Assembly (NCBI GenBank): GCA_937906915.1
Contig: CALCUU010000297.1
Coordinates: forward strand, 1 to 5,802
Length of the DNA: 5,802 bases
Direction: 5' to 3'
DNA from: an uncultured Phascolarctobacterium sp.
GTDB taxonomy: Bacteria > Bacillota > Negativicutes > Acidaminococcales > Acidaminococcaceae
Below are positions 1 to 5,800 of the stretch, piece after piece. Below the pieces are notes generated by a model that saw nothing but the letters and a program-made list of their open reading frames with translations, ran no database searches and was not told the DNA's origin. Both the position numbers and the translations under genes were made by a program. Each line of letters opens with the position of its first letter. Position 1 is the stretch's first letter.

Positions 1-118
1 AGATATCAGCAAGTTGGAAAATGGAAGTGCAAATCCTTCTGTCAAAACATTAAAGAAATTGGCAAAAGGACTTAACATGAGATTAAAGATAGAGTTTGTA
101 CCTTTAACTGATGTGTAA
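1..118 (+). CDS. XRE-family helix-turn-helix regulator, C-terminal fragment (5' end outside window)
   Basis: The reading frame is open from the window edge (first full codon at position 2) to TAA at 116-118 and gives 38 residues. The fragment begins DISKLENGSANPSVKTL, which is the recognition-helix end of an XRE/Cro-type helix-turn-helix domain (the ISxxENGxxxPSxxTL pattern), followed by a helix (KKLAKGLNM) and a short strand ending LKIEFVPL. The domain ending within a few residues of a beta strand of this LKIEF type is common in small HigA-like antitoxins and similar one-domain regulators. DNA binding is therefore well supported. An antitoxin role is only inference, because any toxin gene would lie upstream, outside the window. 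The gene converges with the phosphoesterase gene and ends 25 bases before a shared hairpin terminator. Confidence 0.75.
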   Translation, partial: DISKLENGSANPSVKTLKKLAKGLNMRLKIEFVPLTDV

Positions 119-142
119 AGAAGATATTTCATCTAAAAAACT

Positions 143-172
143 AAGGCGTTCCCAATTTTGGGAACGCCTTTT
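143..172. terminator. Bidirectional intrinsic terminator between convergent genes
   Basis: An 11-bp perfect stem, AAGGCGTTCCC (143-153) and GGGAACGCCTT (160-170), closes a loop of AATTTT. On the plus strand it runs into TTTTGTGTTG, a modest T tract. On the minus strand the stem is followed by AG and then six T (complement of 135-140), which is the stronger tail. It sits between the stop of the helix-turn-helix gene (118) and the stop of the phosphoesterase gene (193, minus strand), so it can end both transcripts. Confidence 0.9.
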
Positions 173-192
173 GTGTTGCGTAAAAACGATTT

Positions 193-885
193 CTAGACAA
201 TCTTATAAAGTTTAAAGCCTTGGGTATCGCAGGAGACAAGCTTGTACTGCACACCGTTCCGTTCTTCTTCAAAGACAACCAGATGATTTTCGCCGTGAAT
301 GTGTCCGTAAACGCAATCCTTTACGTTGTACTTTTCTAGTAAGTCGGTGAAGAGGGTTTGCTCTGTGGGGGCAAAGAGGGGTGGGTAGTGGAAGGCTACG
401 ATAATATGCTCTGCGTTGTTAGCCTGTGCTGCTTGCAGGGAAAGCTCCAAGCGGATTGTCTCCCGTTGATAAATTTTTTGGTCATCTTCGTTGAAGTTAT
501 CAGAAGACGGCAAAATCCAACCACGAGTTCCGCAGATGGCGGTGCTTCCTACCATAATGCAGTTGTTCTGCAAAAATTGGAAGTGCTCGCCGAAGGTAGC
601 TTCCATTTTTTTAAGGCTTGTCCACCAGTAATCGTGGTTGCCTCGCATCAAAATCTTTTTGCCGGGAAGCTGTGCTATCCACATTAAATCTTCTTCCACT
701 TCGCGAAGCTGCATTGCCCAGGAAATATCACCGCAGATAATTACAGTGTCTTCTTCTGTGACGGTAGCTAGCCAATTTTCTTTTACTTTTTCTTTATGGT
801 TTAACCAGTGCTCGCCAAAAACGTCCATTGGTTTTTTGGCAGGCTCGCCGGATAGATGTAGGTCGCTGATAGCGTAAATGCTCAT
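193..885 (-). CDS. Calcineurin-like metallophosphoesterase (predicted phosphohydrolase, COG1768-like)
   Basis: This is a 230-residue cytosolic protein with no signal peptide or membrane segment. The five metallophosphoesterase motifs are present in order: D8-L-H10 near the N-terminus, G52-D53, G82-N83-H84-D85, H166 (in VAFHYPP) and G194-H195-I196-H197. These residues would bind a two-metal centre (usually Mn, Fe or Zn) and hydrolyse a phosphate ester; H84 is the expected acid. The length and the GDISWAM and GNHDYWW blocks match the single-domain predicted phosphohydrolases of COG1768, whose physiological substrate is not established. The ATG at 885 (minus strand) is preceded by AAGGAG (complement of 892-897) with a 6-base spacer, and an extended -10 lies just upstream. 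It is transcribed divergently from the hydrogenase gene and converges with the helix-turn-helix gene. Substrate and any link to the neighbours are unknown. Confidence 0.92.
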   Translation of the reverse strand: MSIYAISDLHLSGEPAKKPMDVFGEHWLNHKEKVKENWLATVTEEDTVIICGDISWAMQLREVEEDLMWIAQLPGKKILMRGNHDYWWTSLKKMEATFGEHFQFLQNNCIMVGSTAICGTRGWILPSSDNFNEDDQKIYQRETIRLELSLQAAQANNAEHIIVAFHYPPLFAPTEQTLFTDLLEKYNVKDCVYGHIHGENHLVVFEEERNGVQYKLVSCDTQGFKLYKIV

Positions 886-914
886 GTTGAACTCCTTATG
901 TTTTTTCTAACTAA

Positions 915-923
915 AGTATAGCA
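915..923 (-). promoter_or_regulatory. Extended -10 promoter of the metallophosphoesterase gene
   Basis: Read on the minus strand, 923 to 915 is TGCTATACT, that is a TGn extension followed by TATACT (5 of 6 matches to TATAAT). No good -35 hexamer lies 16-18 bases upstream, which is tolerable with an extended -10. Transcription would start near 908, giving a leader of about 23 bases that contains the AAGGAG ribosome binding site. The missing -35 would fall at about 938-943, inside the inner arm of the dyad at 927-963. The assignment is by eye and not experimentally supported. Confidence 0.6.
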
Positions 924-926
924 TAG

Positions 927-963
927 AAACGCGTGATAAGCACTAGGTGCTTCTGTTGCGTTT
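927..963. promoter_or_regulatory. Two-tier dyad, candidate operator between divergent promoters
   Basis: The core is a perfect 6-3-6 palindrome, AAGCAC TAG GTGCTT (938-952). A second pair of perfect 6-base arms, AAACGC (927-932) and GCGTTT (958-963), is centred on exactly the same base (945). The 5-base segments between the tiers are essentially unpaired. It lies between the phosphoesterase -10 (915-923) and the hydrogenase -35 (971), overlapping where the phosphoesterase -35 would be. It lies upstream of both predicted transcription starts, so a protein-binding DNA site is more likely than an RNA structure. I do not recognise the sequence as the site of a named regulator. Confidence 0.5.
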
Positions 964-970
964 TGGAGGG

Positions 971-999
971 TTGGCAGGAAAATTTAAAGGTCATATAGA
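971..999 (+). promoter_or_regulatory. Predicted sigma-A type promoter of the hydrogenase gene
   Basis: TTGGCA (971-976, 5 of 6 to TTGACA) and TATAGA (994-999, 4 of 6 to TATAAT) are separated by 17 bases. An alternative -10, TAGAAT (996-1001), has 5 matches but a 19-base spacer. Transcription would begin around 1006, giving a leader of about 60 bases before the ATG at 1066. The prediction is from consensus matching only. Confidence 0.6.
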
Positions 1000-1051
1000 A
1001 TATTAACTGATACGAAAATAAAAGTTTTTGCTGAACCAGCGAATTTGATTC

Positions 1052-1057
1052 AGGAGG
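1052..1057 (+). promoter_or_regulatory. Ribosome binding site fixing the hydrogenase start at 1066
   Basis: AGGAGG is followed by an 8-base spacer and ATG at 1066. The alternative upstream TTG at 1045 would place this perfect Shine-Dalgarno sequence inside the coding region and has no comparable site before it, so the seven-residue extension is rejected. Confidence 0.9.
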
Positions 1058-1065
1058 ATACATAT

Positions 1066-2520
1066 ATGGAATTAACTGCTGTTGCTCAATTGCGACGTAT
1101 GGTGTTGGAGCATTTAGCTCGCTACACTTGGGAAGACAGGCTCATTGAGAGCGTGTATGATATTTTGCAAGAGGTACGTGAGGATACTCCTCGCTATCGT
1201 TGCTGTGTTTATAAAGAAAGAGCAGTTTTGAAAAATCGTGTTGACATGGCCCTTGGTCAAACCTGCGACCAAAATATCATTGAAGCTTCTAAAAAAACAC
1301 TGCGCAATGATATTGACAAAAGTTTGCCCGTTATCGACGTGCTGCCTGTGGCTTGTGACCAATGCCCCATTGATGCTTATTATGTAACTGATGCTTGCCG
1401 TCACTGCATTACTCATAAATGTATGAACAACTGCCCGAAGAAAGCTATTAGCATTATTCAGGACAGAGCCTTCATCGACAGAACAAAATGTGTGGAATGT
1501 GGTCGCTGTAAACAGGTTTGCCCCTACGGCGCAATCATTGAAATTCATCGTCCCTGCGTACGTGCCTGTGCGTTGGGCGCGATTACCATTGGCGAAAATA
1601 AAAAGGCAAAGATTGATCACGAGATGTGCATAGAATGTGGTGCGTGTCGTGCAGCTTGTCCCTTTGGCGCAATTGACGAGCGTAGCAGTATTGTGCCCGT
1701 AATTATGAACATTAAAACCGGCTCCAAGGTTATTGCCATGGTTGCTCCTTCCATCGTAGGTCAGTTTGGCTTGAAGGTTAAGGCTGACCAAATCTATACT
1801 GCTCTTAAAATGGCAGGCTTCTCCGAAGTGGTAGAGGTTGCCGTTGGCGCAGATATTGTCAGCGTGGAAGAGGCTGAAGAATATATTGAAAAGGTTCCTG
1901 CAAAGCAACCCTTCTTGACCAGCTCCTGCTGTCCTGCTTTTGTAAACCTTGTGAAAAAATATGTGCCTGATGCTGCAGATAAAGTTTCTCATACCGTTTC
2001 TCCCATGGTAGCGACTGGTCGTTGGATTAAGGAACAGTTCCCCGAAGCTGTTACCGTTTTCATTGGCCCCTGCATTGCGAAAAAGAGCGAAGCTAAAAAA
2101 TATCCCGAATATATTGATTACGTGCTGACCTTTGAAGAAGCAATGTGCCTTATGGAAGGCAAGGATATTAAGGTAGAAAACGTGGAAGCTGCTGAATTTG
2201 AACGTGACGGTTCCAAGGTTGGCTTGGGCTTCCACTTAGCAGCAGGCGTGACTGCGGCGGTGAATGCTACTGTTGCTGCAAAAGGTGGTAGCGTGCGTGC
2301 TGCCCACTACGCTGCAGGCGTGGACAAAATCGTAACTGATTTGACCGCAGTAACTAAAGGCGAAATTGATTGCAGCTACTTTGAAGGTATGGCTTGCTCC
2401 AATGGTTGTATAGATGGCCCCGGTACTATCGGCGACTTCCGCCTGACAAAAGTTGCTTTGAGTAAATACGCAGAGGTTGCTCCTGTAACTGCTGCTGTGG
2501 ATAGTAAGTATACTAAATAA
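1066..2520 (+). CDS. hydA: Monomeric [FeFe] hydrogenase, group B (B1/B3) type
   Basis: This 484-residue iron-sulfur enzyme should reversibly reduce protons to H2 using reduced ferredoxin, in the cytoplasm. After a roughly 95-residue N-terminal region come cysteine clusters: C97/C100, CxxCxxxxCxxxCP at 111-123, CxxCxxCxxxCP at 142-152, an orphan C164xxxC168, and CxxCxxCxxxCP at 188-198. The last full motif pair resembles a 2[4Fe-4S] ferredoxin domain. The H-cluster domain follows, with L1 SSCCPAF (286-292), L2 FIGPCIAKKSE (332-342) and L3 EGMACSNGCIDG (440-451). Expected [4Fe-4S]-subcluster ligands are C289, C336, C444 and C448, and C288 is the proton-relay cysteine. L1 with PAF and L2 with GPC rather than MPC point to group B rather than the classical group A. 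Single-subunit form and lack of partner subunits suggest direct exchange with ferredoxin. HydE, HydF and HydG, needed to build the H-cluster, are not in this window. A strong terminator follows. Confidence 0.93.
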   Translation: MELTAVAQLRRMVLEHLARYTWEDRLIESVYDILQEVREDTPRYRCCVYKERAVLKNRVDMALGQTCDQNIIEASKKTLRNDIDKSLPVIDVLPVACDQCPIDAYYVTDACRHCITHKCMNNCPKKAISIIQDRAFIDRTKCVECGRCKQVCPYGAIIEIHRPCVRACALGAITIGENKKAKIDHEMCIECGACRAACPFGAIDERSSIVPVIMNIKTGSKVIAMVAPSIVGQFGLKVKADQIYTALKMAGFSEVVEVAVGADIVSVEEAEEYIEKVPAKQPFLTSSCCPAFVNLVKKYVPDAADKVSHTVSPMVATGRWIKEQFPEAVTVFIGPCIAKKSEAKKYPEYIDYVLTFEEAMCLMEGKDIKVENVEAAEFERDGSKVGLGFHLAAGVTAAVNATVAAKGGSVRAAHYAAGVDKIVTDLTAVTKGEIDCSYFEGMACSNGCIDGPGTIGDFRLTKVALSKYAEVAPVTAAVDSKYTK

Positions 2521-2539
2521 TTAAGCTGTTATAAATTAT

Positions 2540-2572
2540 ATGCGAAGGGTGTACTGCCCTTCGCATTATTTT
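2540..2572 (+). terminator. Intrinsic terminator after the hydrogenase gene
   Basis: A 9-bp perfect stem, TGCGAAGGG (2541-2549) and CCCTTCGCA (2557-2565), has a 7-base loop and can gain an A-T pair at 2540/2566. It is followed by TTATTTT. It starts 20 bases after the hydrogenase stop and ends before the deaminase ribosome binding site, so it should separate the two genes, at least partly. An AT-rich run, TATAAATTATAT (2530-2541), just before the stem could serve as a -10 for the deaminase, but no convincing -35 was seen. Confidence 0.8.
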
Positions 2573-2590
2573 AAGAAAAAGTTATTCACT

Positions 2591-2598
2591 GGGAGGTG
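2591..2598 (+). promoter_or_regulatory. Ribosome binding site fixing the deaminase start at 2605
   Basis: GGGAGGTG is followed 6 bases later by ATG at 2605. The longest open frame would begin at GTG 2596, which is inside this Shine-Dalgarno sequence, so the three-residue extension is rejected. Confidence 0.88.
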
Positions 2599-2604
2599 AA
2601 TACG

Positions 2605-4308
2605 ATGTCTGAATATCTCAGAAATGTAGCCATAGGCAATGAGCCTGCCGATGTTTTGATTAAAAACGGCAGGGTTGTCGACGTGTTGACCGGAGAAATT
2701 TATGAAGCTAACGTTGCCATTGCTGACGGAGTGATTGCCGGAGTGGGTGATTATCACGAAGGCAAAAAAGTTGTAGATGCTACGGGCAAGTACATTCTGC
2801 CCGGGTTTATCAATACCCACTGTCACGTGGAAAGCTCTATGGCAACTCCACAAAATTATTGCGCTGAGGAACTTCGTTGGGGCGTAACCACTTTGATTAC
2901 GGACCCTCACGAAATTGCCAACGTTGCCGGAGCTAAAGGCGTTAAGTATATGCTGGAAGCTACCCGCAATTTGCCTGTTAATTATTACGTGCAAGTTCCC
3001 AGCTGCGTCCCTGCTACTCCCTTTGAACACGCAGGTTGCGTAATGGACGCAGAGGCAATGGCAGAACTGCTTGACTTAGACGGTGTTCTTGGCTTGGGCG
3101 AAATGATGAACGTGCCCGGAGTTTTGGGCAATGCGCCTGATGTACTGGCGAAACTGGAATTGTTTAAAGATAAAATTATAGACGGACACGCTCCCATGGT
3201 AAGTGGCAAGGCTTTGCAGGCTTATGTTGCCAGCGGCATTGATACTGACCATGAAAACATTTCTTGGGCAGAAGCTAAGGAAAAGCTGCGTGCAGGACTT
3301 GCCGTCCTTGTGCGTGAGGGGAGTGCTTCCAGAAATTTAACTGCTCTCATTCAAGGTGTAGTTGCTGACGAAGTTGATACAACTCGTATGGCTTTTTGTA
3401 CGGACGACAAGCATTTGGCAGATATTCGTCATGAAGGAACCATTCGTTACTGCGTTAAGGAGTCCATTGCTTTGGGATTGGAACCTATGCGTGCTATCCA
3501 AATGGCGACCATTAACGCTGCGAATATTTTTGGCTTGCGTAGGCTTGGTGCCATTGCTCCCGGTTGGCAGGCGGATGTTCTCGTTGTGGACAATCTCTTT
3601 AATTTGAAACCGGAATTTGTTTTCCACAAAGGGGAAGACGCTTTGGTTAGCTTAGAGGCGGCGCCTGTTGTTGTGCCTGACGAAAGCCTTAGCGGTAGCG
3701 TGCACGTTGCAGATTTCACTGAAAAGGCTTTTGACCCTGCACAATTTGCTGAAGATAAAGATTACCCTGTTATAGAAATTTTGTCTGGGCAAATTGTTAC
3801 GGAGCGAGGTAGCGTTCACGGTAAGGATGTTGCCCGTTTATTAAATGAAGGAAAATTATGTATGCTTGCAGTTTTGGAGCGTCATCACGCTACAGGAAAC
3901 ATTGGCATAGGCTTGCTTCGTGGCTACGGTTTGGAAAAAGGTGCGGCGGCGACAACTGTTGCTCATGATTCCCACAACCTTTTGGTGGCGGGGACAAACT
4001 CTCGCGATATGTACGTGGCGGCGCAAGAACTTATCCGCGTGCAAGGCGGGTACACTCTGGTGCGTGACGGCGAAGAGGTGGATACCTTGCCCTTGCCAAT
4101 TTGCGGTTTGATGAGTGACGCTCCTGCTGACGAACTTATTCCGCGCCTTGACGAAATTACCGCTAAAGCTTGGGCAATGGGCGTGCCTCGCGACATTGAT
4201 GCGTTCATTACGCTCAGCTTTATGGCGCTACCCGTAATTCCCAAGTTACGCGTCACTGATATTGGCATATTTGATGTAGAAAAATTTGAATTTATAAGTA
4301 ATCGTTAA
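2605..4308 (+). CDS. adeC: Adenine deaminase (EC 3.5.4.2), AdeC family
   Basis: This 567-residue cytosolic amidohydrolase should convert adenine to hypoxanthine and ammonia in purine salvage. Its length matches the family (roughly 570-590 residues). The N-terminal composite domain leads into the metal-binding motif H72-C-H74-V-E-S. Then come TDPHEIANV (99-107), GLGEMMN with E166, DGHAP with H195, DTDHE with H216, and FCTDDKH with D267, which together form the expected metal-binding and catalytic set of an amidohydrolase barrel. The C-terminal part, including HHATGNIGIGLLRGYGL and VAHDSHNLLVAGTN, is the characteristic adenine deaminase C-terminal domain. No motif is missing and no frameshift is seen. 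The known enzymes use Mn or Fe. It follows the hydrogenase gene by 84 bases with a hairpin between, so it is probably separately or only partly co-transcribed. No purine transporter or other purine gene is adjacent, and no purine riboswitch is seen upstream. Confidence 0.95.
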   Translation: MSEYLRNVAIGNEPADVLIKNGRVVDVLTGEIYEANVAIADGVIAGVGDYHEGKKVVDATGKYILPGFINTHCHVESSMATPQNYCAEELRWGVTTLITDPHEIANVAGAKGVKYMLEATRNLPVNYYVQVPSCVPATPFEHAGCVMDAEAMAELLDLDGVLGLGEMMNVPGVLGNAPDVLAKLELFKDKIIDGHAPMVSGKALQAYVASGIDTDHENISWAEAKEKLRAGLAVLVREGSASRNLTALIQGVVADEVDTTRMAFCTDDKHLADIRHEGTIRYCVKESIALGLEPMRAIQMATINAANIFGLRRLGAIAPGWQADVLVVDNLFNLKPEFVFHKGEDALVSLEAAPVVVPDESLSGSVHVADFTEKAFDPAQFAEDKDYPVIEILSGQIVTERGSVHGKDVARLLNEGKLCMLAVLERHHATGNIGIGLLRGYGLEKGAAATTVAHDSHNLLVAGTNSRDMYVAAQELIRVQGGYTLVRDGEEVDTLPLPICGLMSDAPADELIPRLDEITAKAWAMGVPRDIDAFITLSFMALPVIPKLRVTDIGIFDVEKFEFISNR

Positions 4309-4310
4309 TA

Positions 4311-4388
4311 CAAAATTTATTTGTTTACAAGCAACGATTCGAAAAAAGCAGCGTCGCGTTTGAGTGTTGCGGTAAACAATAAATTTTG
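4311..4388. repeat. Long imperfect inverted repeat filling the gap before the ATPase gene
   Basis: The left arm (4311-4335) is built of CAAAATTTATT, GTTTAC and GCAAC. The right arm (4366-4388) is GTTGC, GTAAAC and AATAAATTTTG. All three blocks are exact reverse complements, giving 22 base pairs broken only by one extra T (4322) and a small AA/G internal loop (4329-4330 and 4371). The apical region is about 30 bases. It begins two bases after the deaminase stop codon and ends 23 bases before the ATPase start. There is no U tract after the stem, so it is not a typical intrinsic terminator. It could be a 3'-end stabilising or processing structure, a leader structure of the ATPase mRNA, or a protein-binding site. 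The pairing is seen directly; the role is unknown. Confidence 0.75.
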
Positions 4389-4411
4389 GTACGAATAAGT
4401 GAGGGGTAAAT

Positions 4412-5719
4412 ATGTATAGAGAAACTTCAAAATTAGTAATATATCGCAACTTAGATGCAGATAACCTGCTGTTCCCGTTAGCAGACATCTGCGAAAAATT
4501 TTACACCGGCAATTACCAAAAGGAACAGCTCATCACCAGCATCTATGAGCAAATCCACAAGCTTCTTGACGTTGCTACCGTCTGTGGTTTTGACACCAAC
4601 CTGTGGCACAACTATTTGACTTACCTTTTGGTAAGCTGCGAGAACCCCTTTAGCATTACCTGCGAAAAAGAGGGTGCTTGCGTTGGCAGTGTAAACCAAT
4701 TTGCAAAAAGCGACTTTGCTATTTTCAAAAAGCTTTTTGATTATGACTTCGCTCCTTTGGAAAAAGAGCTGGGCATTAACTGCTTTAGCGTCATTAGCAA
4801 TTACCATTCCGTTAAAAAAAGTGAACGTCGCTACAATAAAAATATCAGCGAGCGTGTGCAGGAGCTTAGCGCTGCCATTGAACAAGCTGCTGATGAAAAC
4901 GAAATTTTTGACTTGGTGACTGGCTTCTACAAAGCTTACGGCGTAGGCAAGCTGGGCTTGAATAAAGCCTTCCGCATCGTCCACGAGGATAATGGGGTAG
5001 AGCTTGTACCCATCAGCAATACTGCTTCCGTAGATTTTGACGATTTGATTGGCTACGAACTGCAAAAGCAACGCCTTATGGAAAATACCGAAGCCTTTGT
5101 GCAAGGGCGTAAGGCAAATAACGTACTGCTCTTTGGTGACAGCGGTACCGGTAAATCCAGTAGCATCAAGGCAATTTTGAACAAGTACTATCCTCAAGGC
5201 TTGCGTATGATTGAAATTTACAAGCACCAGTTCCGCGATCTTTCCGCAGTTATCGCACAGATTAAAAATCGTAACTACCGCTTTGTAATTTATATGGACG
5301 ACCTTTCCTTTGAAGATTTTGAAATTGAATACAAATACTTGAAGGCTGTAATCGAAGGTGGTTTGGAAATTCAACCCGACAACATTTTGATTTACGCTAC
5401 TTCCAACCGTCGTCATTTGATTAACGAAACTTGGAAGGATCGTAATGATGTGACCATTAACGAAGGCATCCACAAATCTGACACCCTGCAGGAAAAACTT
5501 TCCTTGGTAAATCGTTTTGGTTGCACAATTTACTACGGTCAACCCAGTTACAAGGAATACTTCCACATTGTTAAAGAGCTTGCTCGCAAAAACGCTCTTG
5601 AAATTGACGATGAAGCTTTGAAGAAAGAGGCTACTAAGTGGGAAATGGCACATGGTGGACTTTCTGGTCGTACTGCTCAACAATTTATCAATTATCTTGC
5701 TGGCGCAAAAGGCTTATAA
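4412..5719 (+). CDS. DUF815-family AAA+ ATPase (ATP-binding protein, COG2607-like)
   Basis: This 435-residue soluble protein has an N-terminal region of about 200 residues without a motif I recognise, then an AAA+ module. Visible elements are an N-terminal box around residues 208-221 (DFDDLIGYELQKQR), Walker A GDSGTGKS (242-249), Walker B FVIYMDD (291-297) followed by LSFE, sensor 1 in YATSNRRH (328-335, N332), a likely arginine finger in NRFG (R368), and sensor 2 in GGLSGR (R420). The DDLSFE and SNRRH blocks are hallmarks of the DUF815 family, widespread in Bacillota and Proteobacteria, whose cellular role is not established. It should bind and hydrolyse ATP and probably oligomerise. The ATG at 4412 follows GAGGGG (4401-4406) with a 5-base spacer. 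A long inverted repeat precedes it and a strong terminator follows, so it may be a single-gene unit. Nothing around it reveals its partner. Confidence 0.92.
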   Translation: MYRETSKLVIYRNLDADNLLFPLADICEKFYTGNYQKEQLITSIYEQIHKLLDVATVCGFDTNLWHNYLTYLLVSCENPFSITCEKEGACVGSVNQFAKSDFAIFKKLFDYDFAPLEKELGINCFSVISNYHSVKKSERRYNKNISERVQELSAAIEQAADENEIFDLVTGFYKAYGVGKLGLNKAFRIVHEDNGVELVPISNTASVDFDDLIGYELQKQRLMENTEAFVQGRKANNVLLFGDSGTGKSSSIKAILNKYYPQGLRMIEIYKHQFRDLSAVIAQIKNRNYRFVIYMDDLSFEDFEIEYKYLKAVIEGGLEIQPDNILIYATSNRRHLINETWKDRNDVTINEGIHKSDTLQEKLSLVNRFGCTIYYGQPSYKEYFHIVKELARKNALEIDDEALKKEATKWEMAHGGLSGRTAQQFINYLAGAKGL

Positions 5720-5755
5720 AAATTGGCAACCCTCAAAAAGTTTGAATATCCTAAT

Positions 5756-5800
5756 AAAAAAGGCGTTCTCGAATTTTCGAGAACGCCTTCTGTTGTTTTT
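5756..5800. terminator. Strong, probably bidirectional intrinsic terminator after the ATPase gene
   Basis: The arms AAGGCGTTCTCGAA (5760-5773) and TTCGAGAACGCCTT (5776-5789) are perfectly complementary over 14 bases; in practice the innermost pairs form the loop. On the plus strand it is followed by CTGTTGTTTTT. On the minus strand the stem runs straight into six T (complement of 5756-5761), which is an even better tail, so a convergent gene may lie just beyond the window. The outer nine bases of the stem are the same as those of the terminator at 143-172. Confidence 0.9.

Noticed and set aside
358..877. Short plus-strand open frames (358-687 and 638-877) opposite the phosphoesterase gene
   Set aside because: They are antisense to a gene with all metallophosphoesterase motifs, overlap each other, and lack good ribosome binding sites.
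1045..1065. Upstream TTG start for the hydrogenase
   Set aside because: The AGGAGG at 1052-1057 lies inside this extension and is ideally spaced for ATG 1066.
1114..2235. A 373-codon open frame on the minus strand, antisense to the hydrogenase gene
   Set aside because: The plus strand is clearly coding (three H-cluster motifs and ferredoxin motifs), and the antisense product has no domain-like features.
2521..2590. A purine riboswitch upstream of adeC
   Set aside because: The gap holds one simple hairpin with a T-rich tail and lacks the three-helix junction layout of a purine aptamer.
2596..2604. Upstream GTG start for the adenine deaminase
   Set aside because: This GTG is part of the GGGAGGTG ribosome binding site for ATG 2605.
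4311..4388. The long inverted repeat as a MITE-like mobile element
   Set aside because: No target-site duplication is visible at its ends and no second copy occurs in the window, so a mobile origin cannot be supported.
4367..4395. Possible promoter TTGCGG, 17-base spacer, TACGAA before the ATPase gene
   Set aside because: The spacing is ideal but each hexamer matches consensus at only three of six positions, which is not enough to call.
4478..5683. A 401-codon open frame on the minus strand, antisense to the ATPase gene
   Set aside because: It lies entirely opposite a gene with complete AAA+ motifs, has no ribosome binding site or recognisable domain, and its composition (rich in F, V, N and A) is what the reverse complement of the real codons gives.
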